A DNA stretch of 6,128 nt from Hydrogenothermaceae bacterium (GTDB lineage Bacteria > Aquificota > Aquificia > Aquificales > Hydrogenothermaceae): NCBI GenBank assembly GCA_026984355.1, contig JALSSG010000269.1, positions 1 to 6,128 of the forward strand. The letters run 5' to 3'. This document shows, one piece after another, positions 1-5,546 of the stretch (its first letter is position 1; each line of letters begins with the position of its first letter). The notes below the pieces were generated by a model. The model was not told the DNA's origin and made no database searches. It saw only the letters and a list, made by a program, of their open reading frames with translations. Both the position numbers and the translations under genes were made by a program.

Positions 1-85
1 TGTTATCTGTTGTTAAATCTTTGTATCCAATATCTTCCAGTAAAAATTCTTCTAATTTTTTTCTTATGAAAGTTTTGTCTAACAT
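1..85 (-). CDS. nadC: Nicotinate-nucleotide pyrophosphorylase (quinolinate phosphoribosyltransferase), N-terminal fragment cut by the window edge
   Basis: Only 28 codons plus one base are present, beginning with ATG at 85-83; the rest lies beyond the left edge. The translation starts MLDKTFIRKKLEEF and continues with LLEDIGYKDLTTDN. The pattern of an acidic L-x-E-D-[IL]-G-x-x-D-[IL]-T-[ST] block within the first 30 residues is the N-terminal signature of the NadC family. NadC converts quinolinate and PRPP to nicotinate mononucleotide, CO2 and pyrophosphate in de novo NAD synthesis in the cytoplasm. A GAAGGA ribosome binding site (complement of 97-102) overlaps the hemJ stop codon, and the gap to hemJ is 16 bases, so it is probably co-transcribed with hemJ. 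The alternative is the paralog ModD, which shares this N-terminus. The identification rests on a short stretch. Confidence 0.75.
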   Translation of the reverse strand, partial: MLDKTFIRKKLEEFLLEDIGYKDLTTDN

Positions 86-101
86 ATCTTGATAATTCCT
101 T

Positions 102-530
102 CTAAAGAGGTTTAACTACTGCAAAAATTGCAATTAAAATAAATATAATAGTTGGAATTTCGTTGTATAATCTATAAAATTTTCCTGTTTTTGTATATAT
201 TTGAGAATGCAGTTTTTTCATTTCTATCCAGTTATGAAAAAAATAAACTGTTAATAAGCCAACTAAAGTTAACTTTATATGAAGCCATAAACCTGATTTA
301 AAAAGGTCAGGGTTTAAAATTATCATAGAAATTCCTGTTATGTAAGTTATTAGAAAAGCTATTATTCCAATTCCATAAAAAAGTCTTTTTTCCATGATTT
401 TTACTACTGACACAAATTCATGATTATCTTTATTTTCAACATGATAGACAAACAATCTTGGAAGATAAAACAAAACAGCCATCCATGAAACAAATCCTAT
501 TACATGAAAAGCTTTTATCCATAGATACAT
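102..530 (-). CDS. hemJ: HemJ-type protoporphyrinogen IX oxidase, integral membrane protein
   Basis: The 142-residue protein, the usual HemJ length, matches the UPF0093/HemJ family end to end. HemJ oxidises protoporphyrinogen IX to protoporphyrin IX, the penultimate step of heme b synthesis, and replaces the unrelated HemG and HemY. Four hydrophobic segments, near residues 4-24, 52-72, 82-101 and 124-140, predict a four-helix membrane protein. Family hallmarks are visible: WIKAFH with His9 in helix 1, LPRLFVYH (22-30), the MEKRL block (46-50), LHIK with Lys86, and FYRLYNEIPT (118-127) before a C-terminal VVKP. The conserved helix-1 His and the helix-3 Lys are the residues reported as essential in the cyanobacterial enzyme. 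The ATG is preceded by AAAGGAG, which overlaps the TAA of the upstream deacetylase gene; the gap is 12 bases. It lies between that gene and nadC. The product assignment is confident; activity is inferred from the family. Confidence 0.92.
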   Translation of the reverse strand: MYLWIKAFHVIGFVSWMAVLFYLPRLFVYHVENKDNHEFVSVVKIMEKRLFYGIGIIAFLITYITGISMIILNPDLFKSGLWLHIKLTLVGLLTVYFFHNWIEMKKLHSQIYTKTGKFYRLYNEIPTIIFILIAIFAVVKPL

Positions 531-542
531 TTAATATCTCCT

Positions 543-1463
543 TTAAACTGTTAACATTTTTTCTATCGTTAGTTTAACACTTTCTCCAAGGGCTTCTAAA
601 TTATACCCACCTTCAAGCATAAATAAAAATGGTCTGTTTGAAGACTTTAGTATATATTCAACAATTTTTCCTATTCCTTCTGTAGAAACCATAAGATTAG
701 TAAGAGGGTCATCTCTGTGTAAATCATATCCAGCTGAAACAAGGATTATATCTGGGTCAAATTTATTTATTAATGAAGGAACAGTTGTAGAATACACATC
801 TTCGTAAACAGTATCTCCAGTCCATGCAGGTAAAGGTACATTATAGGTAAACCCATATCCTTTACCTTTTCCTTTTTCATCTGCTGAGCCAGTTCCTGGA
901 TAAAACGGATACTGATGAGTACTAAAATAAAAAACTGTATCGTCTTCATAAAAAATTCTTTGAGTTCCATTTCCGTGGTGGGCATCAAAATCTATAATAA
1001 ACACTTTATGGTATCCTTGTTTCTGAGCATACCTTGCTGTAATAGCTATATTATTAAATATGCAAAATCCCATAGCTTTAGCTTCTTCAGCATGATGACC
1101 AGGAGGTCTTACAGCACAAAAAACTCTATCTACAGTACCTTCTTTTATCTTATCTACAGCTTCTAATCCAGCTCCAGCAGCATAAACTGCTGCTTCATAA
1201 GAACCAGTAGAACATACAGTATCAGGGTCTAAATATGTACCACCTCCAGAGCATAAATCCATTATTTCTTGAGGATAATATGTATCGTGTACCATAGTTA
1301 TATCCTGTGCAGTTGCTTTTCTTGGTTTTATTAAAATCAAATTATCTATTAGAGGTTTGATGTGTTCCTGTATAGATATTAATCTTCTATAATTTTCAGG
1401 ATGATTTTCTCCGGTATCATGTTTTAGGTATACAGGGTCGTATATATATCCTACTTTTTGCAT
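543..1463 (-). CDS. Histone deacetylase family Zn-dependent deacylase (AcuC/acetylpolyamine amidohydrolase-like, class II type)
   Basis: At 306 residues this is a single complete arginase/deacetylase-fold catalytic domain. In order it shows an N-terminal HDTGENHPENYRRL block (15-28), PPGHHAE (120-126) with the His123-His124 charge-relay pair, GFCIFNN (132-138), DFDAHHGNGT (158-167), AGYD (244-247) and LEGGYN (283-288). By alignment with characterised HDACs, Asp160, His162 and Asp247 are the Zn ligands and Tyr287 is the transition-state tyrosine, so the active site looks intact. The LEGGY form and the HHGNGT motif are typical of bacterial class II-like members. Bacterial homologues act on acetylated small amines, acetyl-CoA synthetase (AcuC) or protein lysines; nothing here picks the substrate. 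Translation starts at ATG 1463-1461 with an AGAGGT site made partly from the stop codon of the upstream NYN gene, 6 bases away. No signal peptide is visible, so it should be cytoplasmic. Confidence 0.93.
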   Translation of the reverse strand: MQKVGYIYDPVYLKHDTGENHPENYRRLISIQEHIKPLIDNLILIKPRKATAQDITMVHDTYYPQEIMDLCSGGGTYLDPDTVCSTGSYEAAVYAAGAGLEAVDKIKEGTVDRVFCAVRPPGHHAEEAKAMGFCIFNNIAITARYAQKQGYHKVFIIDFDAHHGNGTQRIFYEDDTVFYFSTHQYPFYPGTGSADEKGKGKGYGFTYNVPLPAWTGDTVYEDVYSTTVPSLINKFDPDIILVSAGYDLHRDDPLTNLMVSTEGIGKIVEYILKSSNRPFLFMLEGGYNLEALGESVKLTIEKMLTV

Positions 1464-1469
1464 CTTTTT

Positions 1470-2132
1470 TTACCTCTTTATTGATAAGTTTTTTATTTTA
1501 TTAATGGTTTCCTTTATTTTTTCTAAAACATTAAAAACAGGTTTTTTTGGTTCTGGCAGTGAAGCAGTTAAAGGATATGTAAATTCTTCTTTAATATTAT
1601 CAAGGATAATATAACTATCACACACTTTCCTTAGATGAAAAGAACTTTCTCTTTTAAAAGTTGCATTTTCAACTCTCTTTCCTAAAGCCTGTATCTCTTC
1701 TACTACTGGGACATAATCACTATCTCCACTAACAAGAACAGCAGTATCATAAGCATTTCTAAATGCCAAGCTTACCATATCAGTAGCAAGCAGTATATCT
1801 ATACCTTTTTCTATAAACCCTTCTGGAGTTCTTTTTAAAGGCATCGTTTTAACTTTTATACCTATATTTGAAAGCTCGTTTAAAAAGTTTTGTTGTTTTT
1901 TAAACTGCTGATAAATTTCTGGTGGAAGATTCCTATCAGCAGGAATTCCAGTATAAAAGTAAGCTCTAAGCAACCATCTGTCTTTTCTCAAAATTTCAAC
2001 TAATTTTTTATAATCTATCTTTAATTTTAGGTAATTAGAAGCATGAAACATATTAGCACCGTCAATAAATATGGCCACTCTTTCATCTGGATATCTGTAT
2101 TCTATTTTAGTTTTATTAAAAATCCCAAACAT
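1470..2132 (-). CDS. LabA/DUF88-type NYN domain protein, predicted PIN-like nuclease
   Basis: This 220-residue protein is the first gene of the minus-strand operon. The core (about 17-180) matches the LabA-like NYN family, a PIN-fold group of predicted metal-dependent RNases. Visible motifs are FIDGANMF (22-29) with Asp24 and Asn27; KGIDILLATDM (109-119) with Asp112 and Asp118; and VSGDSDYVPVVEE (134-146) with Asp137 and Asp139. Together these give the acidic metal site expected of an active enzyme. The GKRVE segment at 151-155 and a hydrophobic strand at 174-177 close the fold. Residues from about 185 onward are a proline- and lysine-rich linker and a short basic amphipathic helix ending in Lys-Arg, outside the core and perhaps RNA-binding (inference). 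The ATG at 2132-2130 has a strong AAGGAGGG site at 2143-2136. The next gene begins 6 bases after its stop. The biological target is unknown. Confidence 0.88.
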   Translation of the reverse strand: MFGIFNKTKIEYRYPDERVAIFIDGANMFHASNYLKLKIDYKKLVEILRKDRWLLRAYFYTGIPADRNLPPEIYQQFKKQQNFLNELSNIGIKVKTMPLKRTPEGFIEKGIDILLATDMVSLAFRNAYDTAVLVSGDSDYVPVVEEIQALGKRVENATFKRESSFHLRKVCDSYIILDNIKEEFTYPLTASLPEPKKPVFNVLEKIKETINKIKNLSIKR

Positions 2133-2190
2133 AAACCCTCCTTAAATGTTGTTGTTTTTTATAATTGTTTTATTTAAGTTAATCAGAACT

Positions 2191-2218
2191 TTGTAAATCG
2201 TAAAGTACTATTTATAAA
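2191..2218 (+). promoter_or_regulatory. Candidate sigma-70-type promoter for the mdh-fum-sucC operon
   Basis: A TTGTAA box at 2191-2196 (4 of 6 to the -35 consensus) is followed, after a 16-base spacer, by TATAAA at 2213-2218 (5 of 6 to the -10 consensus). Transcription would begin near 2225 and give a leader of roughly 90 bases that includes the whole hairpin at 2267-2319. The same TTTATAAA stretch reads identically on the minus strand, where 2216-2211 could serve as a -10 for the divergent operon, although no good -35 was found for it. The region is AT-rich, so chance matches are likely and confidence is low. Confidence 0.35.
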
Positions 2219-2221
2219 ATT

Positions 2222-2252
2222 ATTTTAGCTTAAAAGACTTAAAAGCTAAAAT
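2222..2252. repeat. Interrupted palindrome containing a tandem CTTAAAAG repeat, possible operator
   Basis: Ten-base arms, ATTTTAGCTT at 2222-2231 and AAGCTAAAAT at 2243-2252, are exact reverse complements. Between them AAG (2234-2236) and CTT (2238-2240) also pair around a central A, so 26 of 31 positions are symmetric. The same stretch reads as two direct copies of CTTAAAAG (2229-2236 and 2238-2245) at a 9-base step. It sits between the candidate divergent promoter boxes and the mdh leader, a position expected for a dimeric repressor or activator site. It is not followed by a T run, so it is not an obvious terminator. The operator role is inference. Confidence 0.45.
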
Positions 2253-2266
2253 TGACAAAAAAGGTA

Positions 2267-2319
2267 TATAAGTAATAGACTAATTTGTGATTTTCAATTA
2301 GTCTGGAGGATTACTTATG
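2267..2319 (+). promoter_or_regulatory. Leader hairpin of mdh with the Shine-Dalgarno as its bulge and the start codon at its base
   Basis: Bases 2277-2285 (AGACTAATT) pair perfectly with 2296-2304 (AATTAGTCT) around a 10-base loop. Below this, AAGTAAT at 2270-2276 pairs perfectly with ATTACTT at 2310-2316. The only unpaired bases between the two 3' arms are 2305-2309, GGAGG, which is the Shine-Dalgarno. Pairing continues at the base: 2269 and 2268 pair with the A and T of the ATG, and 2267 can form a G-U pair with its G. This gives about 18 Watson-Crick pairs plus one wobble, only three of them G-C. The structure is read directly from the sequence. A role in translational control is inference and requires transcription to start upstream of 2267. 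Confidence 0.6.
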
Positions 2320-3315
2320 AGTGTATACAAAAGACCTGTTGTTTCAATTGTAGGAGCAGGCAATGTTGGAGAACACGTTGCAAATCTAATAGCTGTTAAA
2401 GAATTAGCAAATATTAAAATGTTTGACCTTCCAAGAAAAACAGAAGAAAAAACTTTTGAAGTAGTAAAAGGAAAAGCATTAGATATTAAACAGATGGCAG
2501 CTGCTATAGGAAGTGATGTAGAGGTTGAGGGATTCAACGTCACTCCAGATGGTCAGGGATATGAACCATTAGAAGGTTCAGATATAGTAGTTATAACTGC
2601 AGGTTTTCCAAGAAGACCCGGTATGAGTAGAGATGATTTATTATCGAAAAATGTAAATATAATTAGAACTATATCAGAAAGAGTAGCCTTATATGCTCCT
2701 GATTCTATAGTTATTGTAGTTTCAAATCCTGTTGATGTTCTTACCTATGCTGCTTTAAAAATAACAGGATTTAACAAAGAAAAAGTTATGGGAATGGCTG
2801 GGGTTTTAGATACAGCAAGATTTAAAGCTTTTATATCTATGGAATTAAAAGTTTCTGTAAAAAACATTAACTGTTATGTATTAGGTAGCCATGGAGATGA
2901 TATGGTTCCATTACTTTCTGTTTCAAATGTAGCAGGAGTACCTTTAACTAAGTTGTTTGATAAAGAAAAACTAGATGAGATAGTCAAAAGAACAAAATTT
3001 GGTGGTGGAGAGATAGTAGAGCTTATGGGAACATCTGCCTATCATGCACCAGGTGCATCAGTTGTGGAAATGGTAGAAGCTATACTTGGAGATAAAAAAG
3101 AGATAATGCCGTGTTCTGTATATTTAGAAGGTGAAGATGCAAGATTTTATGATGCTTACGATGTCTGCATAGGAGTTCCAGTGAAACTTGGAAGAAATGG
3201 TATCGAAGAAGTTATAAAATTGCCATTTACAGAAGAAGAAAAAATCCAGTGGGAATCTTCTGTAAAATCTGTTAAGTCTGGTATAGAAAGAATTAAAGAG
3301 TTAAATTTGATTTAG
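2317..3315 (+). CDS. mdh: Malate dehydrogenase, NAD-dependent, LDH-like type
   Basis: This 332-residue cytoplasmic enzyme interconverts malate and oxaloacetate. The Rossmann motif GAGNVG is at 13-18, and Asp37 at the end of the second strand indicates NAD(H) rather than NADP(H). The substrate loop reads AGFPRRPGMSRDD (95-107); the Arg at 99/100 marks malate rather than lactate specificity, and Arg105 is the mobile-loop arginine. SNPVD (136-140) follows. LDTAR (164-168) supplies Asp165 and the carboxylate-binding Arg168, and GSHGD (190-194) supplies the catalytic His192. The set is complete. In a reductive TCA cycle it would reduce oxaloacetate, and the neighbouring fumarase and succinyl-CoA synthetase genes support this direction. 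Translation starts at the ATG, 7 bases after the GGAGG that forms the bulge of the leader hairpin. It is the first gene of the plus-strand operon, 25 bases before the fumarase alpha gene. Confidence 0.95.
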   Translation: MSVYKRPVVSIVGAGNVGEHVANLIAVKELANIKMFDLPRKTEEKTFEVVKGKALDIKQMAAAIGSDVEVEGFNVTPDGQGYEPLEGSDIVVITAGFPRRPGMSRDDLLSKNVNIIRTISERVALYAPDSIVIVVSNPVDVLTYAALKITGFNKEKVMGMAGVLDTARFKAFISMELKVSVKNINCYVLGSHGDDMVPLLSVSNVAGVPLTKLFDKEKLDEIVKRTKFGGGEIVELMGTSAYHAPGASVVEMVEAILGDKKEIMPCSVYLEGEDARFYDAYDVCIGVPVKLGRNGIEEVIKLPFTEEEKIQWESSVKSVKSGIERIKELNLI

Positions 3316-3340
3316 TTTATTAACATTTGAGGTAAATAAA

Positions 3341-4186
3341 ATGAGAGAAGTTCATGTAAATGAGATAAAAGAAGCAGTAAAAAAGCTTGTTATGGATACA
3401 GAATACTATTTACCTGAGGATTTTGTTTCTGCTTTAAAACAGGCAGTGAATAAAGAAGAATCAGAAGTAGGAAAAGAAATCCTTCAAACAATTATAAAAA
3501 ATGCTGAAGTTGCTGCTTCTGAAAAAGTAGCTTATTGTCAGGACACAGGTTATCCAGTGTTTTTTGTTGATATAGGACAGGATGTTCACATAACTGGAGG
3601 AGATATCACTCAGGCTATAAATGAGGCAGTAAGTCAGGCAACTAAAGAAGGGTATCTTAGAGCTTCTCTTGCTTATGACCCTATCTTTTCAAGACAGAAT
3701 ACAGGAGATAATACTCCAGCACTTATTTATTACAATATTGTTCCTGGTGATAAGATAAAAATCATGTTTGCAGCAAAAGGTGGAGGTTCTGAAAACCAGA
3801 GCAAGCAGGCAATGTTAAAACCTGCTGATGGACTTGAGGGAGTAAAAAAATTTGTTTTACAAACGATAGCAAATGCTGGACCTAATGCATGTCCACCTTT
3901 TACTGTTGGTGTAGGTATTGGTGGTACTTTTGATTATTCTGCAGTACTTGCAAAAAAAGCTCTTTTTAGAAAAATAGGAGAAAGACACCCAGACCCAAGA
4001 ATAGCAGAGCTTGAAGAACAACTTTTAGAAGATGCTAATAAACTTGGTGTAGGTCCACTGGGCTTTGGAGGAACTATAACAGCTGTTGATGTAAAAATAG
4101 AGATAGCTCCATGTCATATAGCTTCACTTCCTGTAGCAGTTAACATTCAATGTCATGCAGCAAGACATAAGGAAGTAGAGATATAG
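3341..4186 (+). CDS. fumA: Class I fumarate hydratase, alpha subunit (Fe-S cluster subunit)
   Basis: This 281-residue protein corresponds to the N-terminal half of single-chain class I fumarases and to TtdA-type alpha subunits. It provides the [4Fe-4S] cluster that binds the substrate for reversible hydration of fumarate to malate. Conserved blocks are CQDTGYPV (66-73), NTGDNTPA (120-127), AAKGGGSENQSK (144-155), NAGPNACPPF (178-187), GVGIGGTFD (190-198) and IQCHAARH (269-276). Cys66, Cys184 and Cys271 are the expected three cluster ligands, which leaves one iron open for substrate as in aconitase. The start is supported by TGAGGT at 3328-3333, 7 bases before the ATG. The alternative is tartrate dehydratase alpha, but the mdh and sucC neighbours favour fumarase. 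The symbol follows common usage for the split enzyme. Its partner subunit is encoded at 4362, separated from it by a 55-codon ORF, which is unusual because the two are often adjacent. Confidence 0.93.
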   Translation: MREVHVNEIKEAVKKLVMDTEYYLPEDFVSALKQAVNKEESEVGKEILQTIIKNAEVAASEKVAYCQDTGYPVFFVDIGQDVHITGGDITQAINEAVSQATKEGYLRASLAYDPIFSRQNTGDNTPALIYYNIVPGDKIKIMFAAKGGGSENQSKQAMLKPADGLEGVKKFVLQTIANAGPNACPPFTVGVGIGGTFDYSAVLAKKALFRKIGERHPDPRIAELEEQLLEDANKLGVGPLGFGGTITAVDVKIEIAPCHIASLPVAVNIQCHAARHKEVEI

Positions 4187-4192
4187 AAAATC

Positions 4193-4360
4193 ATGGAAAT
4201 AATAGTGAGTTTGAAGGAAAAGAAAGTTTTCATAAAGAAAGATAAAAATAGGGAAATCTGTATATCTGTATCTGGAAGTGAAAATGTAGTAATTAAACTT
4301 CCAGAAGGAACAAATATAAACCTTGATAGTTTGTTAAAAAATATATTTGAGAGGAAGTAA
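4193..4360 (+). CDS. Hypothetical 55-residue protein between the two fumarase subunit genes
   Basis: ATG at 4193 to TAA at 4358-4360 encodes a 55-residue protein that I do not recognise. It begins MEIIVSLKEKKVFIKK and ends LDSLLKNIFERK. It fills almost the whole 175-base gap between the fumarase subunits: 6 bases after the alpha stop and 1 base before the beta ATG. The alternation of charged and hydrophobic residues suggests three or four beta strands (about 2-6, 11-14, 21-26 and 31-36), then a C-terminal helix (about 43-54). There is one cysteine (residue 23) and no signal peptide or membrane segment. No good Shine-Dalgarno precedes it, so translation would rely on coupling to the alpha gene. 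The fumarase beta ribosome binding site lies inside its last codons. Position, full occupancy of the gap and composition like its neighbours argue that it is real; its function is unknown. Confidence 0.65.
   Translation: MEIIVSLKEKKVFIKKDKNREICISVSGSENVVIKLPEGTNINLDSLLKNIFERK
4349..4354 (+). promoter_or_regulatory. Ribosome binding site that fixes the fumarase beta start at 4362
   Basis: GAGAGG at 4349-4354 lies 7 bases before the ATG at 4362. A longer reading from the in-frame TTG at 4347 would add five residues (MRGSK), but that TTG overlaps the ribosome binding site itself and has none of its own. The site lies inside the final codons of the 55-codon ORF, so ribosomes finishing that ORF could reinitiate on the fumarase beta gene. 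Confidence 0.75.
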
Positions 4361-4361
4361 A

Positions 4362-4925
4362 ATGAGCCAGCCAAAAAAAATATGGACTCCATTAACAGAT
4401 GAAGTTATAGAAGATTTAAGAGTTGGTGATAGGGTTTTGCTCAGTGGTGTAGTTTATACAGCAAGAGATGCTGCTCATAAAAGAATGCTTGAAGAATATG
4501 AAAAAACAGGAAAACTTCCGTTTGATATAAAAGGTCAGGTTATATACTATGTAGGACCTACTCCAGCTAAGCCAGGACAGGTTATAGGTTCTGCAGGTCC
4601 CACAACAGCATACAGAATGGACAAATATACACCAAAACTCCACCAGCTAGGACTAAAAGCAACAATAGGAAAAGGATGGAGAGGTAAAGAAGTTAAAGAA
4701 GCTCTAAAAAAATACAAGGCAGTTTATTTTGCGGCTTATGGTGGAACAGCAGCTTTATTATCAAAGCATATTGTTGGTGTTGAAATAGTTGCATATGAAG
4801 ACCTTGGACCTGAAGCTATAAGGAAATTAGTCTTTCAAGATTTTCCAGTTGTTGTAGCAAATGATATTTATGGTGGTGATATTTTTGAAGAAGGGCAGAA
4901 AAAATATAGAAAACTAGTGGTGTAA
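4362..4925 (+). CDS. fumB: Class I fumarate hydratase, beta subunit
   Basis: Started at the ATG at 4362, the product has 187 residues, the usual size for the C-terminal-half subunit of a split class I fumarase. It completes the active site around the alpha subunit's Fe-S cluster. Signatures are TARDAAHKRM (33-42) with Arg35, Asp36 and His39; YVGPTPAKPGQVIGSAGPTT (63-82); YRMDKYTP (84-91) with Arg85; GKGWRG (103-108) with Lys104; AAYGGTAAL (124-132); and EDLGPEA (146-152). The Thr81/Arg85 pair and Lys104 fall where substrate-binding residues lie in characterised class I fumarases. The last part (about 156-175) contains the conserved VVVANDIYGGD block. It could instead be tartrate dehydratase beta, but context favours fumarase. 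Its stop codon TAA abuts the ATG of the next gene with no base between, so the two are almost certainly co-transcribed and probably translationally coupled. Confidence 0.93.
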   Translation: MSQPKKIWTPLTDEVIEDLRVGDRVLLSGVVYTARDAAHKRMLEEYEKTGKLPFDIKGQVIYYVGPTPAKPGQVIGSAGPTTAYRMDKYTPKLHQLGLKATIGKGWRGKEVKEALKKYKAVYFAAYGGTAALLSKHIVGVEIVAYEDLGPEAIRKLVFQDFPVVVANDIYGGDIFEEGQKKYRKLVV

Positions 4926-5525
4926 ATGTTATTTACCATAGGATATTCAGGTTTTTATAAAATAGAAGATTTTATAAAACTATTAAAAAATAACAATATA
5001 AATCTATTGGTGGATATCAGAACATTTCCCTATTCTAAAACATTTCCTCAATATGATGAAAAAACGTTAAAACAGACTTTAAATCGCTATAATATAGACC
5101 ATCTATTTTTAGGTGAGTATTTAGGAGGTTTAAAAGTAAAGACATTAGTTAAAAATGGAGTTAGCTCTGCAGAAGACTTGTTAGAAGATAAAGATTTTAA
5201 AGAAGGTATGAGAACTTTATATAAACTTACAAGAAAAAATAGCGTCTGCATAATGTGTGCAGAAAAAGAACCTTTTAACTGCCATAGATTATATGTATCT
5301 TATCTTTTTAGCAAAAGAACTCAAGAAGAAGTAATAAACATCTTTCCAGATAAAGTAGAAAATCTCAAACAGACAATAAATAGATTTAAAAAAGAAAATA
5401 ATCTTGATAAGATAAATATAGATGATGAAAAATTAATTTCTGAAAGATTTAAACTACTTTATAAAATCCAGAATAAAAGAGAAGAAAGATTTCCTGAAAA
5501 ATTAGAGAACTTGAAACTTTTTTGA
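4926..5525 (+). CDS. DUF488 family protein
   Basis: This 199-residue protein belongs to DUF488, a widespread family without an established reaction. Family motifs are the N-terminal TIGYSG (4-9), LLVDIRTFPYS (27-37) with Asp30 and Arg32, FLGEYLGG (61-68) and CAEKEPFNCHR (111-121) with Cys111, Cys119, His120 and Arg121; Cys108 lies just upstream. The conserved Cys/His/Arg cluster looks like a metal, redox or nucleophile site, but no function should be assigned. Residues after about 145 form a Lys/Glu-rich, probably helical C-terminal extension to the core. The ATG follows the fumarase beta stop directly (TAAATG), and the bases before it offer only a weak GTGG, so translation probably depends on coupling to fumarase beta. 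Succinyl-CoA synthetase follows 21 bases later. The placement inside a carbon-fixation operon may be functional or merely convenient. No membrane segment or signal peptide is seen. Confidence 0.88.
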   Translation: MLFTIGYSGFYKIEDFIKLLKNNNINLLVDIRTFPYSKTFPQYDEKTLKQTLNRYNIDHLFLGEYLGGLKVKTLVKNGVSSAEDLLEDKDFKEGMRTLYKLTRKNSVCIMCAEKEPFNCHRLYVSYLFSKRTQEEVINIFPDKVENLKQTINRFKKENNLDKINIDDEKLISERFKLLYKIQNKREERFPEKLENLKLF

Positions 5526-5546
5526 AAAAAAATATAGGAGGATAGG

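Larger units (their letters stand above)
2133..2316. promoter_or_regulatory. Divergent intergenic regulatory region between the two operons
   Basis: These 184 bases separate the start codons of the minus-strand nuclease gene and the plus-strand mdh gene. No ORF of useful length was found in it. It must supply promoters for both operons. It contains candidate promoter boxes, an interrupted palindrome at 2222-2252 and a long imperfect hairpin reaching into the mdh start codon; these are listed separately. It is even more AT-rich than the flanking genes, so individual short motif matches carry little weight. Confidence 0.8.

Noticed and set aside
915..1166. An 83-codon plus-strand open frame inside the deacetylase gene, and similar antisense frames elsewhere (2298-2543, 4153-4392, 4416-4643, 5502-5696).
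   Set aside because: Each lies opposite or within a gene with strong family motifs, and their translations are low-complexity Phe/Ser/Ile-rich or Cys-rich strings without motifs or ribosome binding sites. They are shadows of the real genes.
2160..2165. TATAAT, a perfect -10 hexamer on the plus strand.
   Set aside because: At 16-18 bases upstream there is only the C/T-rich complement of the nuclease gene's ribosome binding site, with no -35 match. In DNA this AT-rich a lone hexamer is expected by chance.
2141..2178. CTTAAAT (2141-2147) and ATTTAAG (2172-2178) could pair in the leader of the minus-strand operon, touching its Shine-Dalgarno.
   Set aside because: Only 7 pairs with one G-C and a 24-base loop. 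It is too weak to call beside the much longer mdh hairpin.
2252..2281. TTGACA at 2252-2257, a perfect -35 box, with TAGACT at 2276-2281 as a possible -10 after 18 bases.
   Set aside because: The -10 is only 4 of 6, and the predicted start near 2288 would fall in the loop of the mdh hairpin and remove its left arm. Kept as a rival to the upstream promoter; if it is the true promoter, the inverted repeat is a DNA operator instead of an RNA structure.
4347..4361. TTG at 4347 as the start of fumarase beta, adding MRGSK.
   Set aside because: The TTG overlaps the GAGAGG ribosome binding site that serves the ATG at 4362, and family members begin close to the ATG position.
5526..5546. The A-rich gap between the DUF488 gene and sucC as a possible terminator or promoter.
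   Set aside because: There is no inverted repeat, and the 21 bases hold a strong AGGAGG site for sucC, so read-through is the simpler reading.
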